From the NCBI RefSeq assembly GCF_000244755.1, contig NZ_AHOO02000009.1, forward strand, positions 248,001-312,000: a stretch of DNA of 64,000 nucleotides, in the 5' to 3' direction. Below, piece by piece: positions 21,139-29,633 of this stretch. Below the pieces are notes generated by a model that saw nothing but the letters and a program-made list of their open reading frames with translations, was not told where the DNA came from and did not search any database. A program made the translations under genes and the position numbers. Numbering within the stretch: position 1 is the stretch's first letter; every line of letters begins with the position of its first letter. The DNA is from Leptospira licerasiae serovar Varillal str. VAR 010. Lineage in GTDB: Bacteria; Spirochaetota; Leptospiria; Leptospirales; Leptospiraceae.

Positions 21139-22272
21139 TTATTCTTCTATTTTTTTCGGGACCGACTCGCTGATCCGAGTGGTAACTTCGTAATTGATCG
21201 TATAAGTCCAGTTGGCATGATCGTCTGCGGAGATTTCTTCTTCTCCTTCTTTGCCTATGATAGTAACTACATCTCCGATCTCTGCTCCCGGAATATGTGT
21301 GATATCCAACATGGTCATGTTCATACAGATCCTTCCCAGGATCTTCGCTCTTTTTCCCTTTACCAGCATGACCCCGTTATTGGAAAGTTTGCGGTCTAAT
21401 CCTTCGTAATAACCTACGGGTACAACAGCGATCCTTGTAGGCGCGCTTGTTTGGTATGTGGAACCGTAGCCAACATAACTATCTTCCGGAACGATCTTGG
21501 TATGAACGATCCTAGACTTCCAGGAAAGAACAGGAGAAAGATTGAAATCTTTTTTGCCGCTTAGATGCAAAGAAAGTCTAGTCTGTAAACTCGGCCAAAG
21601 CCCGTATAAAGAGATCCCCACACGCACTAGATCGTAATGAGCTTCCGGAAATAACATGGTAGATGCGGAAGCGCATGCATGTTTGACCAAATTTTTAAAT
21701 CCGAATTTCTCCGCGAGAAGGATGGCTTCTGAAAAAGCTTTCATTTGTTCTTTGGAATACTTTTGCTCTAATACATCTTCCGTGCTAGCAAAATGTGTCG
21801 CGATCCCATCAATTTTCAGACCTTCCGATTTGATTTCGGAAAGAGTTCTTTCCAAGTCTGCGCCGAAAAAACCAAGCCGGGCCATCCCGGTATCCACCTT
21901 CAGATGTATCTGAGGAGAAGGTTTACAATTCGTTAAAATTCTGACTTCTTCCGTTCGAGAGACTATGATCCAAAAATTCGGATCAGAAACTTCGGAAGTT
22001 CTTTCTGCAAGGCCGGGAATTTCTCCCATGATCAAGATCTTGAACTCAGAATATTTCTCACGGAGAAGTTTTGCTTCTTCCAAAGAATTTACTCCGAAAA
22101 GATCAGCTCCTCCCTGGTAAGCGAGCTCGGCAGTCTCTAAAAGACCATGACCGTACGCGTTGGATTTAATGACCGCAGTGAGTAAAGTTTTAGGGGAAAG
22201 AAGGGCGCGAAAATTTTTCAGGTTTGCCGAGATCGCCGCTCTGGAAAGTTCTATCCAAGTTCTGTCTTTCAT
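21139..22272 (-). CDS. alr: alanine racemase
   Basis: Interconverts L- and D-alanine for peptidoglycan, using PLP. 377 residues, normal length. The PLP lysine is Lys36 in VIKSNAYGHG, and the second catalytic base is the Tyr in VGYGSTYQTS (about 268). ICMNMTMLDITHIPG and the closing NYEVTTRISESVPK are typical of the C-terminal beta domain. Confidence 0.96.
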   Translation of the reverse strand: MKDRTWIELSRAAISANLKNFRALLSPKTLLTAVIKSNAYGHGLLETAELAYQGGADLFGVNSLEEAKLLREKYSEFKILIMGEIPGLAERTSEVSDPNFWIIVSRTEEVRILTNCKPSPQIHLKVDTGMARLGFFGADLERTLSEIKSEGLKIDGIATHFASTEDVLEQKYSKEQMKAFSEAILLAEKFGFKNLVKHACASASTMLFPEAHYDLVRVGISLYGLWPSLQTRLSLHLSGKKDFNLSPVLSWKSRIVHTKIVPEDSYVGYGSTYQTSAPTRIAVVPVGYYEGLDRKLSNNGVMLVKGKRAKILGRICMNMTMLDITHIPGAEIGDVVTIIGKEGEEEISADDHANWTYTINYEVTTRISESVPKKIEE

Positions 22273-22301
22273 TCTTTGAAATTAGCGCAAGATCTTCAGT
22301 C

Positions 22302-22436
22302 ATGAGCCTCTTTTACGGCCAGCCTGTCATTCGGATTTTTCCTTTCAACCGGGAGGAAAAAAGGGTTTCCCGAGCGGGGAAATACAAACAGACTGCCCGG
22401 GAAACGGCTAAACAAATCCTCAGGATTCCCGGATGA
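22302..22436 (+). CDS. possible 44-residue protein upstream of the DUF2505-like gene
   Basis: An ATG at 22302 opens a 44-codon frame (MSLFYGQPVIRIFPFNREEK...) rich in Arg/Lys that ends at 22436, overlapping the next start by 4 bp (ATGA). The overlap and spacing after the divergent alr start favour a real small gene or a leader peptide. No strong ribosome site is visible and the composition is not decisive. Confidence 0.35.
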   Translation: MSLFYGQPVIRIFPFNREEKRVSRAGKYKQTARETAKQILRIPG

Positions 22437-22921
22437 AACAATATAAAGTAGTACAAACTTTCCCAGTTCCCCTCCAAGATCTACTCAGAGCGAGGGAAGA
22501 TAGATATAAATATTTAGATAGATTCCCCGAATTGAAAAACGTGGAATTATTGGAGGAAAGAAAAGAGGGAAACAAAGTTTACCAAAAAAGAAAGGTAAAG
22601 TTAGCCGAATCCCTGCCAAAGGTGCTTGCCACACTTCTTTCGGATCCTTCTCTTTTAGAAGATTCTGTATTCGATATTTCCACCAACACCCACGAGTTTA
22701 CGATCGCTCCTCCAGGAAACGATTCTATCGTTACTATCAAAGGATTCTCCGTATACAAGGAGCTTGGCCCAAATGAATCGGAGAGAAGTTACGAGGTAAA
22801 AGTAAGCTCCGGAGTATTTTTAATGGGCTCCGTGATCGAAACGGTTATCGAAGAGATCCATAGACATTCCTTGGAGAAGGACAAAAACTCCATCTCGGAA
22901 TTCCTGAAAAAGGGAGATTGA
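22433..22921 (+). CDS. DUF2505/START-like ligand-binding-fold protein
   Basis: 162 residues with a SRPBCC/START-like pattern: an opening strand (YKVVQTFPVPLQDLLRAR), a helix, long beta strands through FDISTNTHEFTIAPPGND, and a long C-terminal helix (GSVIETVIEEIHRHSLEKDK). The amphipathic C-terminal helix and overall length match DUF2505-type proteins, which probably bind hydrophobic ligands. Function unknown. Confidence 0.75.
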   Translation: MKQYKVVQTFPVPLQDLLRAREDRYKYLDRFPELKNVELLEERKEGNKVYQKRKVKLAESLPKVLATLLSDPSLLEDSVFDISTNTHEFTIAPPGNDSIVTIKGFSVYKELGPNESERSYEVKVSSGVFLMGSVIETVIEEIHRHSLEKDKNSISEFLKKGD

Positions 22922-22984
22922 GATTTGAATAGCGGTTCTATAAACTTTGCGTCCTAGCGTCTCTGCGTGAGAAAAAAAAGAACG

Positions 22985-23145
22985 AGAGTTTGCTGTAACG
23001 GGAGTTATTGATTTACTATTGCGGCAGCGATGCGTAGGGCTTGTCCCACCGAAGGTGGGATGAGGCGGACTCGCCGAACCCGAAGCAGCGCGATCGGGCG
23101 ATAGCGACGAGCCGCCCAAGTCCTTTCAGATTTTTGTCGAAGTTA
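22985..23145. repeat. GC-rich hairpin-dense intergenic element
   Basis: A 160-bp gap that is visibly more GC-rich than its surroundings. It contains nested short palindromes (CCCACC/GGTGGG near 23047, CCCGA/TCGGG near 23080-23098). It shares the 12-mer CCAAGTCCTTTC with the attC site at 55693-55846. Its outer ends (GTAAC at 22995-22999 and GTTAC at 23142-23146) are 150 bp apart, close to the 152-154 bp attC length. It could be a dispersed leptospiral repeat or a degenerate solitary attC. The outer arms do not pair well, so I leave the class open. Confidence 0.45.
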
Positions 23146-23556
23146 CTACAAATTTAGATCCGATTTGTCCGGTAATCCTGGCTTAATGAGCAAAAGTTCT
23201 TCTCCCAAATTGAAGATTCCCCAAGCCGGCATAGATCCTTGTATCGACGGCAATATTTCGGAGAATCTATCGTCGGAGAGGATGGTTTCGTAGTCAGGAT
23301 CTTCTTCTTCCAATCGCAAGATGCTCCAACCTAAAGAATCTAATTCCTCTAGGAGTGTGGTACTTACGCCACACTCTCCGCAGGCTTTTGGAGTTAAGAT
23401 AAGTACGATCCCTTTTTTTTCATTCTTCTCCGCGTTAGAGATCGCTTCCTGTTTGGAATGAAAAACAAAAGAAGAAGTTTTCCAAAAGAGTAACTTGTCT
23501 CTCTTCGTATAAATCAGCGTACCTAAAATAACCCAAAAAACCCCGAAAAAGCTCAA
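23146..23556 (-). CDS. membrane-anchored thioredoxin-like protein with CxxC
   Basis: 136 residues from a TTG at 23556: an N-terminal TM (FFGVFWVILGTLIY) then a thioredoxin-like segment with ILTPKACGECGVSTTLLEEL, where CGEC matches a redox CxxC at the start of a helix. A later SMPAWGIF could be the cis-Pro region. The start is uncertain because the frame stays open upstream to 23616 without an ATG. The likely role is thiol-disulfide chemistry facing the periplasm. Confidence 0.68.
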   Translation of the reverse strand: MSFFGVFWVILGTLIYTKRDKLLFWKTSSFVFHSKQEAISNAEKNEKKGIVLILTPKACGECGVSTTLLEELDSLGWSILRLEEEDPDYETILSDDRFSEILPSIQGSMPAWGIFNLGEELLLIKPGLPDKSDLNL

Positions 23557-23714
23557 AAGGACCCATTTTTGAATTCGTATGTTTTTGATATTCTTACTCC
23601 TAGTGGAATTCTCTAGCTAAACTCGTCAGAAAATTCTAATCTTATATCTTTGCAGGATCTTCCGATCTTAGAAAAAGCTGTACAGAAAAAATAAATATAA
23701 ATTTACGTAGAGAG

Positions 23715-23750
23715 TTGACAAAAAAACATAGTCATACGCATGCTCGGTTA
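23715..23750 (+). promoter_or_regulatory. possible sigma70-type promoter for the polyamine operon
   Basis: A consensus -35 TTGACA lies at 23715-23720, 66 bp before speD. No good -10 is found at the ideal spacing; the best are weak boxes about 10-16 bases on. Suggestive only. Confidence 0.3.
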
Positions 23751-23785
23751 CTAACCAGAATCGGTTCGGAGGTGTCAGGCAGTAG

Positions 23786-24172
23786 ATGAACGCATTGGGA
23801 AAGCACGTAATTGCAGAATTTTATGAGTGTGATTACGAGACCATCAACAATCACGAATTGGTAGAAGATATCATGTTGAAGGCAGTCGACCTCTCCGGTG
23901 CCACCACAGTTAAATCTGTTTTTCATAGATTTAGCCCGTTTGGTGTGAGCGGTGTGGTTGTCGTGAGCGAATCCCATTTCGCCATACATACCTGGCCAGA
24001 ATACGGTTATTGCGCTATCGACGTCTTTACTTGCGGAGACTTGATCGATAATCAGGCAGCTTTGGAATATCTCAAGGAACGCTTCGGCTCAAAGAGCATC
24101 TCCGTAGTGGAAATGAAGCGCGGTTTGTTGAAACTTGGCGTAGACCTACCTCACAAACCAGTTGGGAAATAA
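23786..24172 (+). CDS. speD: S-adenosylmethionine decarboxylase proenzyme
   Basis: Makes decarboxylated S-adenosylmethionine, the aminopropyl donor for spermidine. 128 residues, the short prokaryotic (class 1B) type. The self-cleavage site is Glu62-Ser63 in VVVSESHFAIHTWPE, where Ser63 becomes the pyruvoyl group. The processing and catalytic residues His68 and Cys83 (DVFTCGD) are in place with the same numbering as the Thermotoga enzyme. The fusion gene and speE follow, forming a polyamine operon. Confidence 0.96.
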   Translation: MNALGKHVIAEFYECDYETINNHELVEDIMLKAVDLSGATTVKSVFHRFSPFGVSGVVVVSESHFAIHTWPEYGYCAIDVFTCGDLIDNQAALEYLKERFGSKSISVVEMKRGLLKLGVDLPHKPVGK

Positions 24173-24286
24173 GTATCTTCTCTCCGGCAGAGCCGGAAAC
24201 ACCCTAATTGATAAAGACGAGTTCCCCTCTCCGGGAGGAAGGGTCGACTTCACTTATTTTCAAACTTTAAGGAGAGGTATCAGAGT

Positions 24287-25153
24287 ATGAGCCTAAAGAT
24301 CCAAGACCAACTTAAAATAGTTAATCGTTTTTCTTATCTAAGAAACAGTATCGAAATCGCGACTACCGACAAGGGCGAAGCTTTCCTTTTCACTAAGGAA
24401 ACTATCTCTGCGGGAGAAGTTGTAGCAGTTTGGGGAGGAAAAGCAGTTCATAAAAATGAACTCGCAGGACTTTCCGGACTTTCCTCTCCTCATAGAGTCC
24501 ATAAGGATTTCTATCTGGTTTCTCCTTTGCATGATGATGGGATCGATTCCGTTCATTATATCCGCCAATCTGCGGATGCTAACTGTGGTTTTCAGGGAGA
24601 TATTACTCTGGTTGCACTTCGTGACATCGAAGCCGGCCAAGAGATCACTTATCATCCTGCGATGAAAAACCCCGAACTCGCATGGGCTCGCAACGAAGAG
24701 GCAGAAATCGTCCGTAAACGTTTCAACGGAAGTTTCCCTACTTATATCCAGTCCAAGATCGAATCCGATCCTGAATTGAAAGTGTATGAACCTTTCAAAG
24801 ACGGAGCTTGGGGACTTCTCACTTCCATCGATTTGGAAAACTGTGATGCAGCTCTTATCCGTGATGCGGATGCAATTAAACAATACGTAGTAGAACTATG
24901 TGATTTGATCGAAATGAAACGTTTCGGTGAGACCCAAGTAGTTTACTTCGGAGAAGACGATCGTGTAGCAGGTTATTCCATGGTGCAGTTGATCGAGACT
25001 TCTTGTATCTCTGCTCACTTCGCAAACGATACCAATACTTCTTATATCGATATCTTCTCTTGTAAAGGATACGATCCTAAAGTTGCGGCTGAGTTTACTC
25101 GCAAATTTTTCAAAGGCGCGGCAATGCGTCTTACAGTAACAAACCGCTTCTAA
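24287..25153 (+). CDS. SET domain fused to a SpeD-like (AdoMet decarboxylase) domain
   Basis: 288 residues. Residues about 15-130 form a compact SET-type domain: it starts at IEIATTDKGEAFLFTKETI, continues with SADANCGFQGDITLVALRDI and ends AGQEITYHPA in place of the usual AGEEITYDY. Residues about 165-288 are a SpeD homologue. Aligning IDIFSCKG with IDVFTCG of the neighbour keeps the SpeD Ser/His/Cys triad as Ser239, His244 and Cys259. The residue before the cleavage Ser is Thr238 instead of Glu, and the HTWPE substrate segment is replaced by HFAND. AAGGAGAGG precedes the ATG. It may be a neofunctionalised pyruvoyl enzyme or a regulator of the pathway. Confidence 0.85.
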   Translation: MSLKIQDQLKIVNRFSYLRNSIEIATTDKGEAFLFTKETISAGEVVAVWGGKAVHKNELAGLSGLSSPHRVHKDFYLVSPLHDDGIDSVHYIRQSADANCGFQGDITLVALRDIEAGQEITYHPAMKNPELAWARNEEAEIVRKRFNGSFPTYIQSKIESDPELKVYEPFKDGAWGLLTSIDLENCDAALIRDADAIKQYVVELCDLIEMKRFGETQVVYFGEDDRVAGYSMVQLIETSCISAHFANDTNTSYIDIFSCKGYDPKVAAEFTRKFFKGAAMRLTVTNRF

Positions 25154-25162
25154 GAGGTAATA

Positions 25163-26005
25163 TTGGAACTTTGGCTGGACGAGACCCTCGAGTTACCTAA
25201 CGGAAGGGCTCTCAAGATTAGAGTGAAGGAGTTCTTGCATTCTCGTAAGACTCCTTTTCAAAAAATAGACGTATTCGAATCTCAAAGTTTCGGCAGAATG
25301 TTCACTCTGGACGGAGTGGTCATGATGACCGAGGCCGATGAGTTTGCGTATCATGAAATGATCGCTCATGTCCCTATGATGAGCCATCCGAATCCTGAAA
25401 AGGTTCTCGTGATCGGTGGCGGGGACGGAGGTACAGTTCGTGAGATCCTAAAACACCCGTCCGTAAAAGAAGTACATCTTTGCGAAATAGACAAAGGTGT
25501 TGTGGATGTTTGCTACGAGTATTTCCCTGAGATCGCAAATGCGATGAAAGACCCTCGAGTAAAACACGCGTACGAAGACGGAGCAAAATACGTTCAGGAC
25601 TATAAGGAATACTTCGACGTTATCTGCGTGGATTCTTCCGATCCTGTCGGCCCTGCAGAAGTTTTATTCAAAAGACCTTTCTATGAGACAATGGCGGCTT
25701 CCTTGAAACAAGGAGGGATCTGTACCACTCAGGCGGAAAGTTTTTACTATCACGGAAAAGTAATTAAGGAATTATTCCAATTCATTCCGGAAGTTTTCGA
25801 TCATTGCGGATATTATTTCACAGTGGTTCCTACGTATCCTTCCGGGATCATAGGTTTTACCTACTGTTCCAAAGGACCCGATCCTTATAAGGTCCAGCCG
25901 GATCCGAACCGAGTTCCGAAAGGATTAAAATATTACTCTGCCGAGATCCATAAGGCTGCGTTTACTCTTCCTCCTTTTGCGCAAGAGTACATCGTAAGGA
26001 AATAA
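25163..26005 (+). CDS. speE: spermidine synthase (polyamine aminopropyltransferase)
   Basis: Transfers the aminopropyl group from decarboxylated AdoMet to putrescine, releasing methylthioadenosine. 280 residues, usual length. Motifs: MLDGVVMMTEADEFAYHEM-type block (as TLDGVVMMTEADEFAYHEMI), the nucleotide-binding VIGGGDGGTVREILKH, EIDKGVVDVC, and the catalytic Asp segment VDSSDPVGPAEVLF. The TTG start at 25163 follows GAGG by 5 bases. It overlaps pyrF by 1 bp, so the two are transcribed together. Confidence 0.96.
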   Translation: MELWLDETLELPNGRALKIRVKEFLHSRKTPFQKIDVFESQSFGRMFTLDGVVMMTEADEFAYHEMIAHVPMMSHPNPEKVLVIGGGDGGTVREILKHPSVKEVHLCEIDKGVVDVCYEYFPEIANAMKDPRVKHAYEDGAKYVQDYKEYFDVICVDSSDPVGPAEVLFKRPFYETMAASLKQGGICTTQAESFYYHGKVIKELFQFIPEVFDHCGYYFTVVPTYPSGIIGFTYCSKGPDPYKVQPDPNRVPKGLKYYSAEIHKAAFTLPPFAQEYIVRK

Positions 26006-26814
26006 TGGATTTCTATTCCAAATTCGTAAAAAGAAGGGAGAAGTTAAACTCCCTTCTTTGCGTTGGGATAGACCCTGATGTTACCAAACTCCCTCCTTCT
26101 TTAGAAAAATTTCCGGACAAACTATTCGTATTCTCCAGAGAGATCGTAGATGCTACCGCAGAATATGCGGTCGCTTACAAACCGAATATTGCATTCTTCG
26201 AAGCATTCGGTTCCAAAGGAATAGAACAGTTCGAAAGACTGATCTCTCATATCAAAACGAATCATCCTGAGATCCCAATCGTTGCAGATGCAAAACGAGG
26301 AGATTTGGACAATACCGCAAGGCAATACGCTAAGTTCTTTTTCAAAGAGTTAGGGGTGGATTCTCTGACTCTTTCTCCTTATATGGGATCTGATACGATC
26401 AAACCTTTTATAGAAGACGATTCTAAGATGGTATTCCTGCTTTGTTTGACTTCCAACCCGGATTCTGCGGAACTCCAACAAAAAACCTTTTCGGAAACCG
26501 GCAGAACTCTTTACAGAGAAGTAGCGGCATTGAGCGAAAAATTCCCCGTTAAGAATGTTGGATTAGTCGTAGGAGCCACACATCCAAAGGAATTATTAGA
26601 AATTCGTAAAGCTCATCCGGATCGAATCTTTTTGATCCCGGGTTACGGAGCACAAGGCGCTTCCTTAGAAGAGGTGATTGCGGTTTGTGGGAAAAATTCC
26701 TTGGTCAACTCTTCTAGAAGTATTATCTTTTCTTCTTCCGGACCGGATTTTGCGGATGCCGCAGGAAAAGCAGCATCCTCCGTCGCGGAAGAGATGAGAA
26801 AGCTGCTGATTTAA
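26005..26814 (+). CDS. pyrF: orotidine 5'-phosphate decarboxylase (type 2)
   Basis: Last step of de novo UMP synthesis. 269 residues, the longer type-2 form. The active-site block VADAKRGDLDNTARQYAKFF carries the catalytic Lys and Asp. LCVGIDPDVTKLPPSL at the N-terminus and FLIPGYGAQGASLEEV near residue 210 bind phosphate. It is coupled to speE by a 1-bp overlap, an unusual partnership that probably reflects operon packing. Confidence 0.95.
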   Translation: MDFYSKFVKRREKLNSLLCVGIDPDVTKLPPSLEKFPDKLFVFSREIVDATAEYAVAYKPNIAFFEAFGSKGIEQFERLISHIKTNHPEIPIVADAKRGDLDNTARQYAKFFFKELGVDSLTLSPYMGSDTIKPFIEDDSKMVFLLCLTSNPDSAELQQKTFSETGRTLYREVAALSEKFPVKNVGLVVGATHPKELLEIRKAHPDRIFLIPGYGAQGASLEEVIAVCGKNSLVNSSRSIIFSSSGPDFADAAGKAASSVAEEMRKLLI

Positions 26815-26821
26815 TTCGAGA

Positions 26822-27604
26822 TTATTTTAAAGGTTCTTCTTCCTTAGGAATATCTTCTTTTTCAAGTTCTTCCTGTTTAGGTGCAGGTTCTTCTTCTTTC
26901 CGTTTTTCAGGAGATACGGTCTTATCGTCGGAGGAAGAGGAAGCAGAACCGAAATAATAACCGAAGCCGAAAATCCCGGAACCTTCCCCGTAGATGTACT
27001 TTTCTCCTTGGAAATGACGGTTGATAGAAGCACCTTCCAATTCTAAAAACACAAAGCTACGTTCGAAATTCATCCGAACGCCGAGTTTGCCGTAAGCTCT
27101 TAATGTGGATTGTTTTGCGCCGATATCTGCGATCCCTAATCCGGCTCCGATATATGGATCGAATTTGGAACCTGGACGGAAATGAAGTGTAGGTCCCAGA
27201 TCTAAAAATGTTTTGGAGAAGGTGACCTTATCGATTGCCGCGGCAGCAGCGAAATAATATCCGAAATGATTGAAGTCCGGAGCGGATAATATTATTGCAG
27301 AGGACATTTCCGTGGAACGATCTTGTGGAACGAAATAACCGCTTCGATTTACTCCAACTTCAAAACCTAAATTTCTTGGATTGTATTCGAATCCTGCTCT
27401 GTAAGTTTCGGACCTTCCGGAAAGACCGTATTGATATTCAGCCTGTCCTGCACCGATGCCTATTTTTGCTGTGAAAGGTGAGTATTGGGAACCTTCTCCG
27501 AATAGAGTAGAGGGTTCAGCAAATAAAGTAGAAGGAAGAATGGCGAAAATGCAAAGTACAAATTGGGATATTATTTTTTTCAAGGTTACGCGCTCTTGTA
27601 TCAA
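26822..27604 (-). CDS. secreted outer-membrane beta-barrel-like protein with acidic C-terminal tail
   Basis: 260 residues. Signal peptide (ISQFVLCIFAILPSTLFAE, cleavage near residue 29), then about eight alternating beta strands rich in Gly/Tyr/Phe (FTAKIGIGAGQAEYQYG and others), consistent with a small OmpX/OmpW-like barrel or surface porin. The last 45 residues (EKRKEEEPAPKQEELEKE) are a charged Glu/Lys/Pro tail, unusual for a barrel end because it lacks a C-terminal Phe. Convergent with pyrF (7-bp gap). Start uncertain between the TTG after 'QERVT' and the upstream ATG. Confidence 0.78.
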   Translation of the reverse strand: MIQERVTLKKIISQFVLCIFAILPSTLFAEPSTLFGEGSQYSPFTAKIGIGAGQAEYQYGLSGRSETYRAGFEYNPRNLGFEVGVNRSGYFVPQDRSTEMSSAIILSAPDFNHFGYYFAAAAAIDKVTFSKTFLDLGPTLHFRPGSKFDPYIGAGLGIADIGAKQSTLRAYGKLGVRMNFERSFVFLELEGASINRHFQGEKYIYGEGSGIFGFGYYFGSASSSSDDKTVSPEKRKEEEPAPKQEELEKEDIPKEEEPLK

Positions 27605-27700
27605 AATCGTCTTACTTTACATATCCGGTCCTAACCCTAAAGGGGTCATTTGAAATTGGATTTGTTCTGAAAAAAATATGGGATATAAGAGAACTTAAAG

Positions 27701-28150
27701 TTGGAACTTTCAAAATTTTTGTCGGAACTCCTACAGGCTTATGCGGGCCCGGGATTGACCCTGATTTCTTTCGGAGCAGCCACCTTGCTTCCGTTCAGTT
27801 CCGAAGCGGTACTTATGGGAGCGATCTGGTCGGGTCTTTCTCCCGCAGAAGCTGTGTTCTGGGCCTCGATCGGAAATTGTGCCGCATGCGCATTCAATTA
27901 TTCATTAGGTTATTGGTTTGGTAAAAAGATTGAGGCTAGGATTTCCGAATCCAAGACCTATGCTGGGTGGGCGGAAAGAATGTCCAGATGGGGGTACTGG
28001 GCTTTGGGATTTTCTTTTCTTCCCTTTGTAGGAGATCCAATTACGGTGCTCTCCGGATTTTTTCGCCAGAAGTTTTGGATTTTTGCTTTGGTAGTATTCT
28101 CACTTCGGATATTAAGATACATTGCGCTGGCTTATGGACTCGGCTTGTAA
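27701..28150 (+). CDS. YqaA/DedA-related small membrane protein
   Basis: 149 residues from a TTG start, with four hydrophobic segments. The family pattern is visible: FSSEAVLMGAIWSGLSPAEA, ASIGNCAACAFNYSLGYWFGK and the conserved FLPFVGDPITVLSGFFR. These proteins are SNARE-associated/DedA-like and are linked to lipid scrambling or membrane homeostasis. It is a separate unit upstream of the lipid operon. Confidence 0.85.
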   Translation: MELSKFLSELLQAYAGPGLTLISFGAATLLPFSSEAVLMGAIWSGLSPAEAVFWASIGNCAACAFNYSLGYWFGKKIEARISESKTYAGWAERMSRWGYWALGFSFLPFVGDPITVLSGFFRQKFWIFALVVFSLRILRYIALAYGLGL

Positions 28151-28313
28151 TCTTTCAAAATACAGGAACTTGTAATATTCTTTTAATGGTCGAGTTTTGG
28201 AAAAAATTTCCAAACCAGAAAAGGATCGAACAAGTCTATAGAAAAGCCTTCTTGAGAAATGTCTGATAGAAGGAACTCCAATAAAACTAAAACAGAAAGG
28301 AAGAAGGAAGTTT

Positions 28314-29633
28314 TTGAAAAAGAATTCTCCCCTCAAAAAGAAATCGCAAAAGACCGCTAACCGAAAAAAGGAAAAACTTGCAATTGTAGGTTCCGGAATT
28401 GCCGGGATGGGCTGTTCCTACTTTTTAAGGGACCAATACGATATTACAGTTTTCGAAAAGGCGGACTATGTCGGAGGTCATACGAACACCGTATTCATTC
28501 CGGAAGAAGATAAAAAGATCCCGATCGATACCGGGTTTATAGTATTCAACCATGTCACTTATCCCAACCTAAAACGTTTTTTCGAAGAATTACATGTGCC
28601 CACAAAAAAAACCAGTATGTCTTTTAGTGTGCAACATGTTCCGGACAATTTGGAGTTTTGCGGTTCAGGCTTGAACGGCCTATTCGCTCAAAGAAAAAAT
28701 ATATTCAATTTTAGATTTTTACGTTTGCTTCTGAATATCAATCGTTTCAACGATGAATCCCCTAAAATATTACAAGATCCTAAATACAAAGAATATTCTC
28801 TGCAAAGATATATAAAAGAAGAAGGGTATCATCCCGATCTTCTGACATACTACTTGGTCCCAATGAGTTCCGCAGTTTGGTCTACTCCTGAAGACCTGAT
28901 GTTGGAATTCCCCGCTTACTCTCTAGTCCGCTTTTTCTTGAATCATGGATTCTTGGGATTAAATACGCAGCACCAATGGTACACTGTGGACGGCGGCTCT
29001 ATCGAGTATGTCAAAAGACTGATCTCATCCAATCGGGATCGATTTTATACTAACTCGCCGGTCTTAGGAGTAGAAACTACTTCGGCAGGTAAAGCCAAAC
29101 TTATCTTTAAGGGCAACAAGTCGCAAGTATTCGATAAGGTAATACTTGCCTGCCATGCAGATAGTTCCCTTTCTATTCTAAAAAAGCCTACATCTTTGCA
29201 GAAAGAATTATTATCTCAGTTTGATTATCAAGAGAATATCGCGACCTTACATACGGATGATTCCGTAATGCCAAATACAAGATCCACTTGGTCATCTTGG
29301 AATTATAGAATGGATCGGATCCAAGGAGAGATCCGCCCTCATACTATCTATTGGATGAACAGCTTGCAGGGAGTTTCCAAGCAGAAGGATTATTTTCTAT
29401 CCATAGGAGATCCCGGACTTGTGGATCCTAAAAAGATCTTGAAAAGGATCAAATACGAACATCCTCTTTTTCATGTCGGTTCATTAAAAGCACAAGGCAG
29501 ACTATCCGAATTAAATCGGAAGGGGCCTATTTATTTCTGCGGTAGTTATTTTAGATACGGATTCCATGAAGACGCGTTTTGGTCAGCTAAAGAATTATCG
29601 GAGACCCTGCTGGGAAGGAAGGTATGGGACTAA
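28314..29633 (+). CDS. FAD-dependent oxidoreductase of the COG2907 type
   Basis: 439 residues from a TTG start with a Lys-rich leader, then a Rossmann FAD motif KLAIVGSGIAGMGCSYFL (about 22-39) and EKADYVGGHTNTV. It continues with a FIVFNHVTYPNLKRFF segment and a C-terminal GPIYFCGSYFRYGFHEDAF typical of this group. These enzymes co-occur with DUF1365 and cyclopropane-fatty-acid synthase genes, exactly as here, and are thought to oxidise or desaturate acyl chains on phospholipids. It heads the operon 28314-34046 and overlaps the next gene by 10 bp. Confidence 0.9.
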   Translation: MKKNSPLKKKSQKTANRKKEKLAIVGSGIAGMGCSYFLRDQYDITVFEKADYVGGHTNTVFIPEEDKKIPIDTGFIVFNHVTYPNLKRFFEELHVPTKKTSMSFSVQHVPDNLEFCGSGLNGLFAQRKNIFNFRFLRLLLNINRFNDESPKILQDPKYKEYSLQRYIKEEGYHPDLLTYYLVPMSSAVWSTPEDLMLEFPAYSLVRFFLNHGFLGLNTQHQWYTVDGGSIEYVKRLISSNRDRFYTNSPVLGVETTSAGKAKLIFKGNKSQVFDKVILACHADSSLSILKKPTSLQKELLSQFDYQENIATLHTDDSVMPNTRSTWSSWNYRMDRIQGEIRPHTIYWMNSLQGVSKQKDYFLSIGDPGLVDPKKILKRIKYEHPLFHVGSLKAQGRLSELNRKGPIYFCGSYFRYGFHEDAFWSAKELSETLLGRKVWD

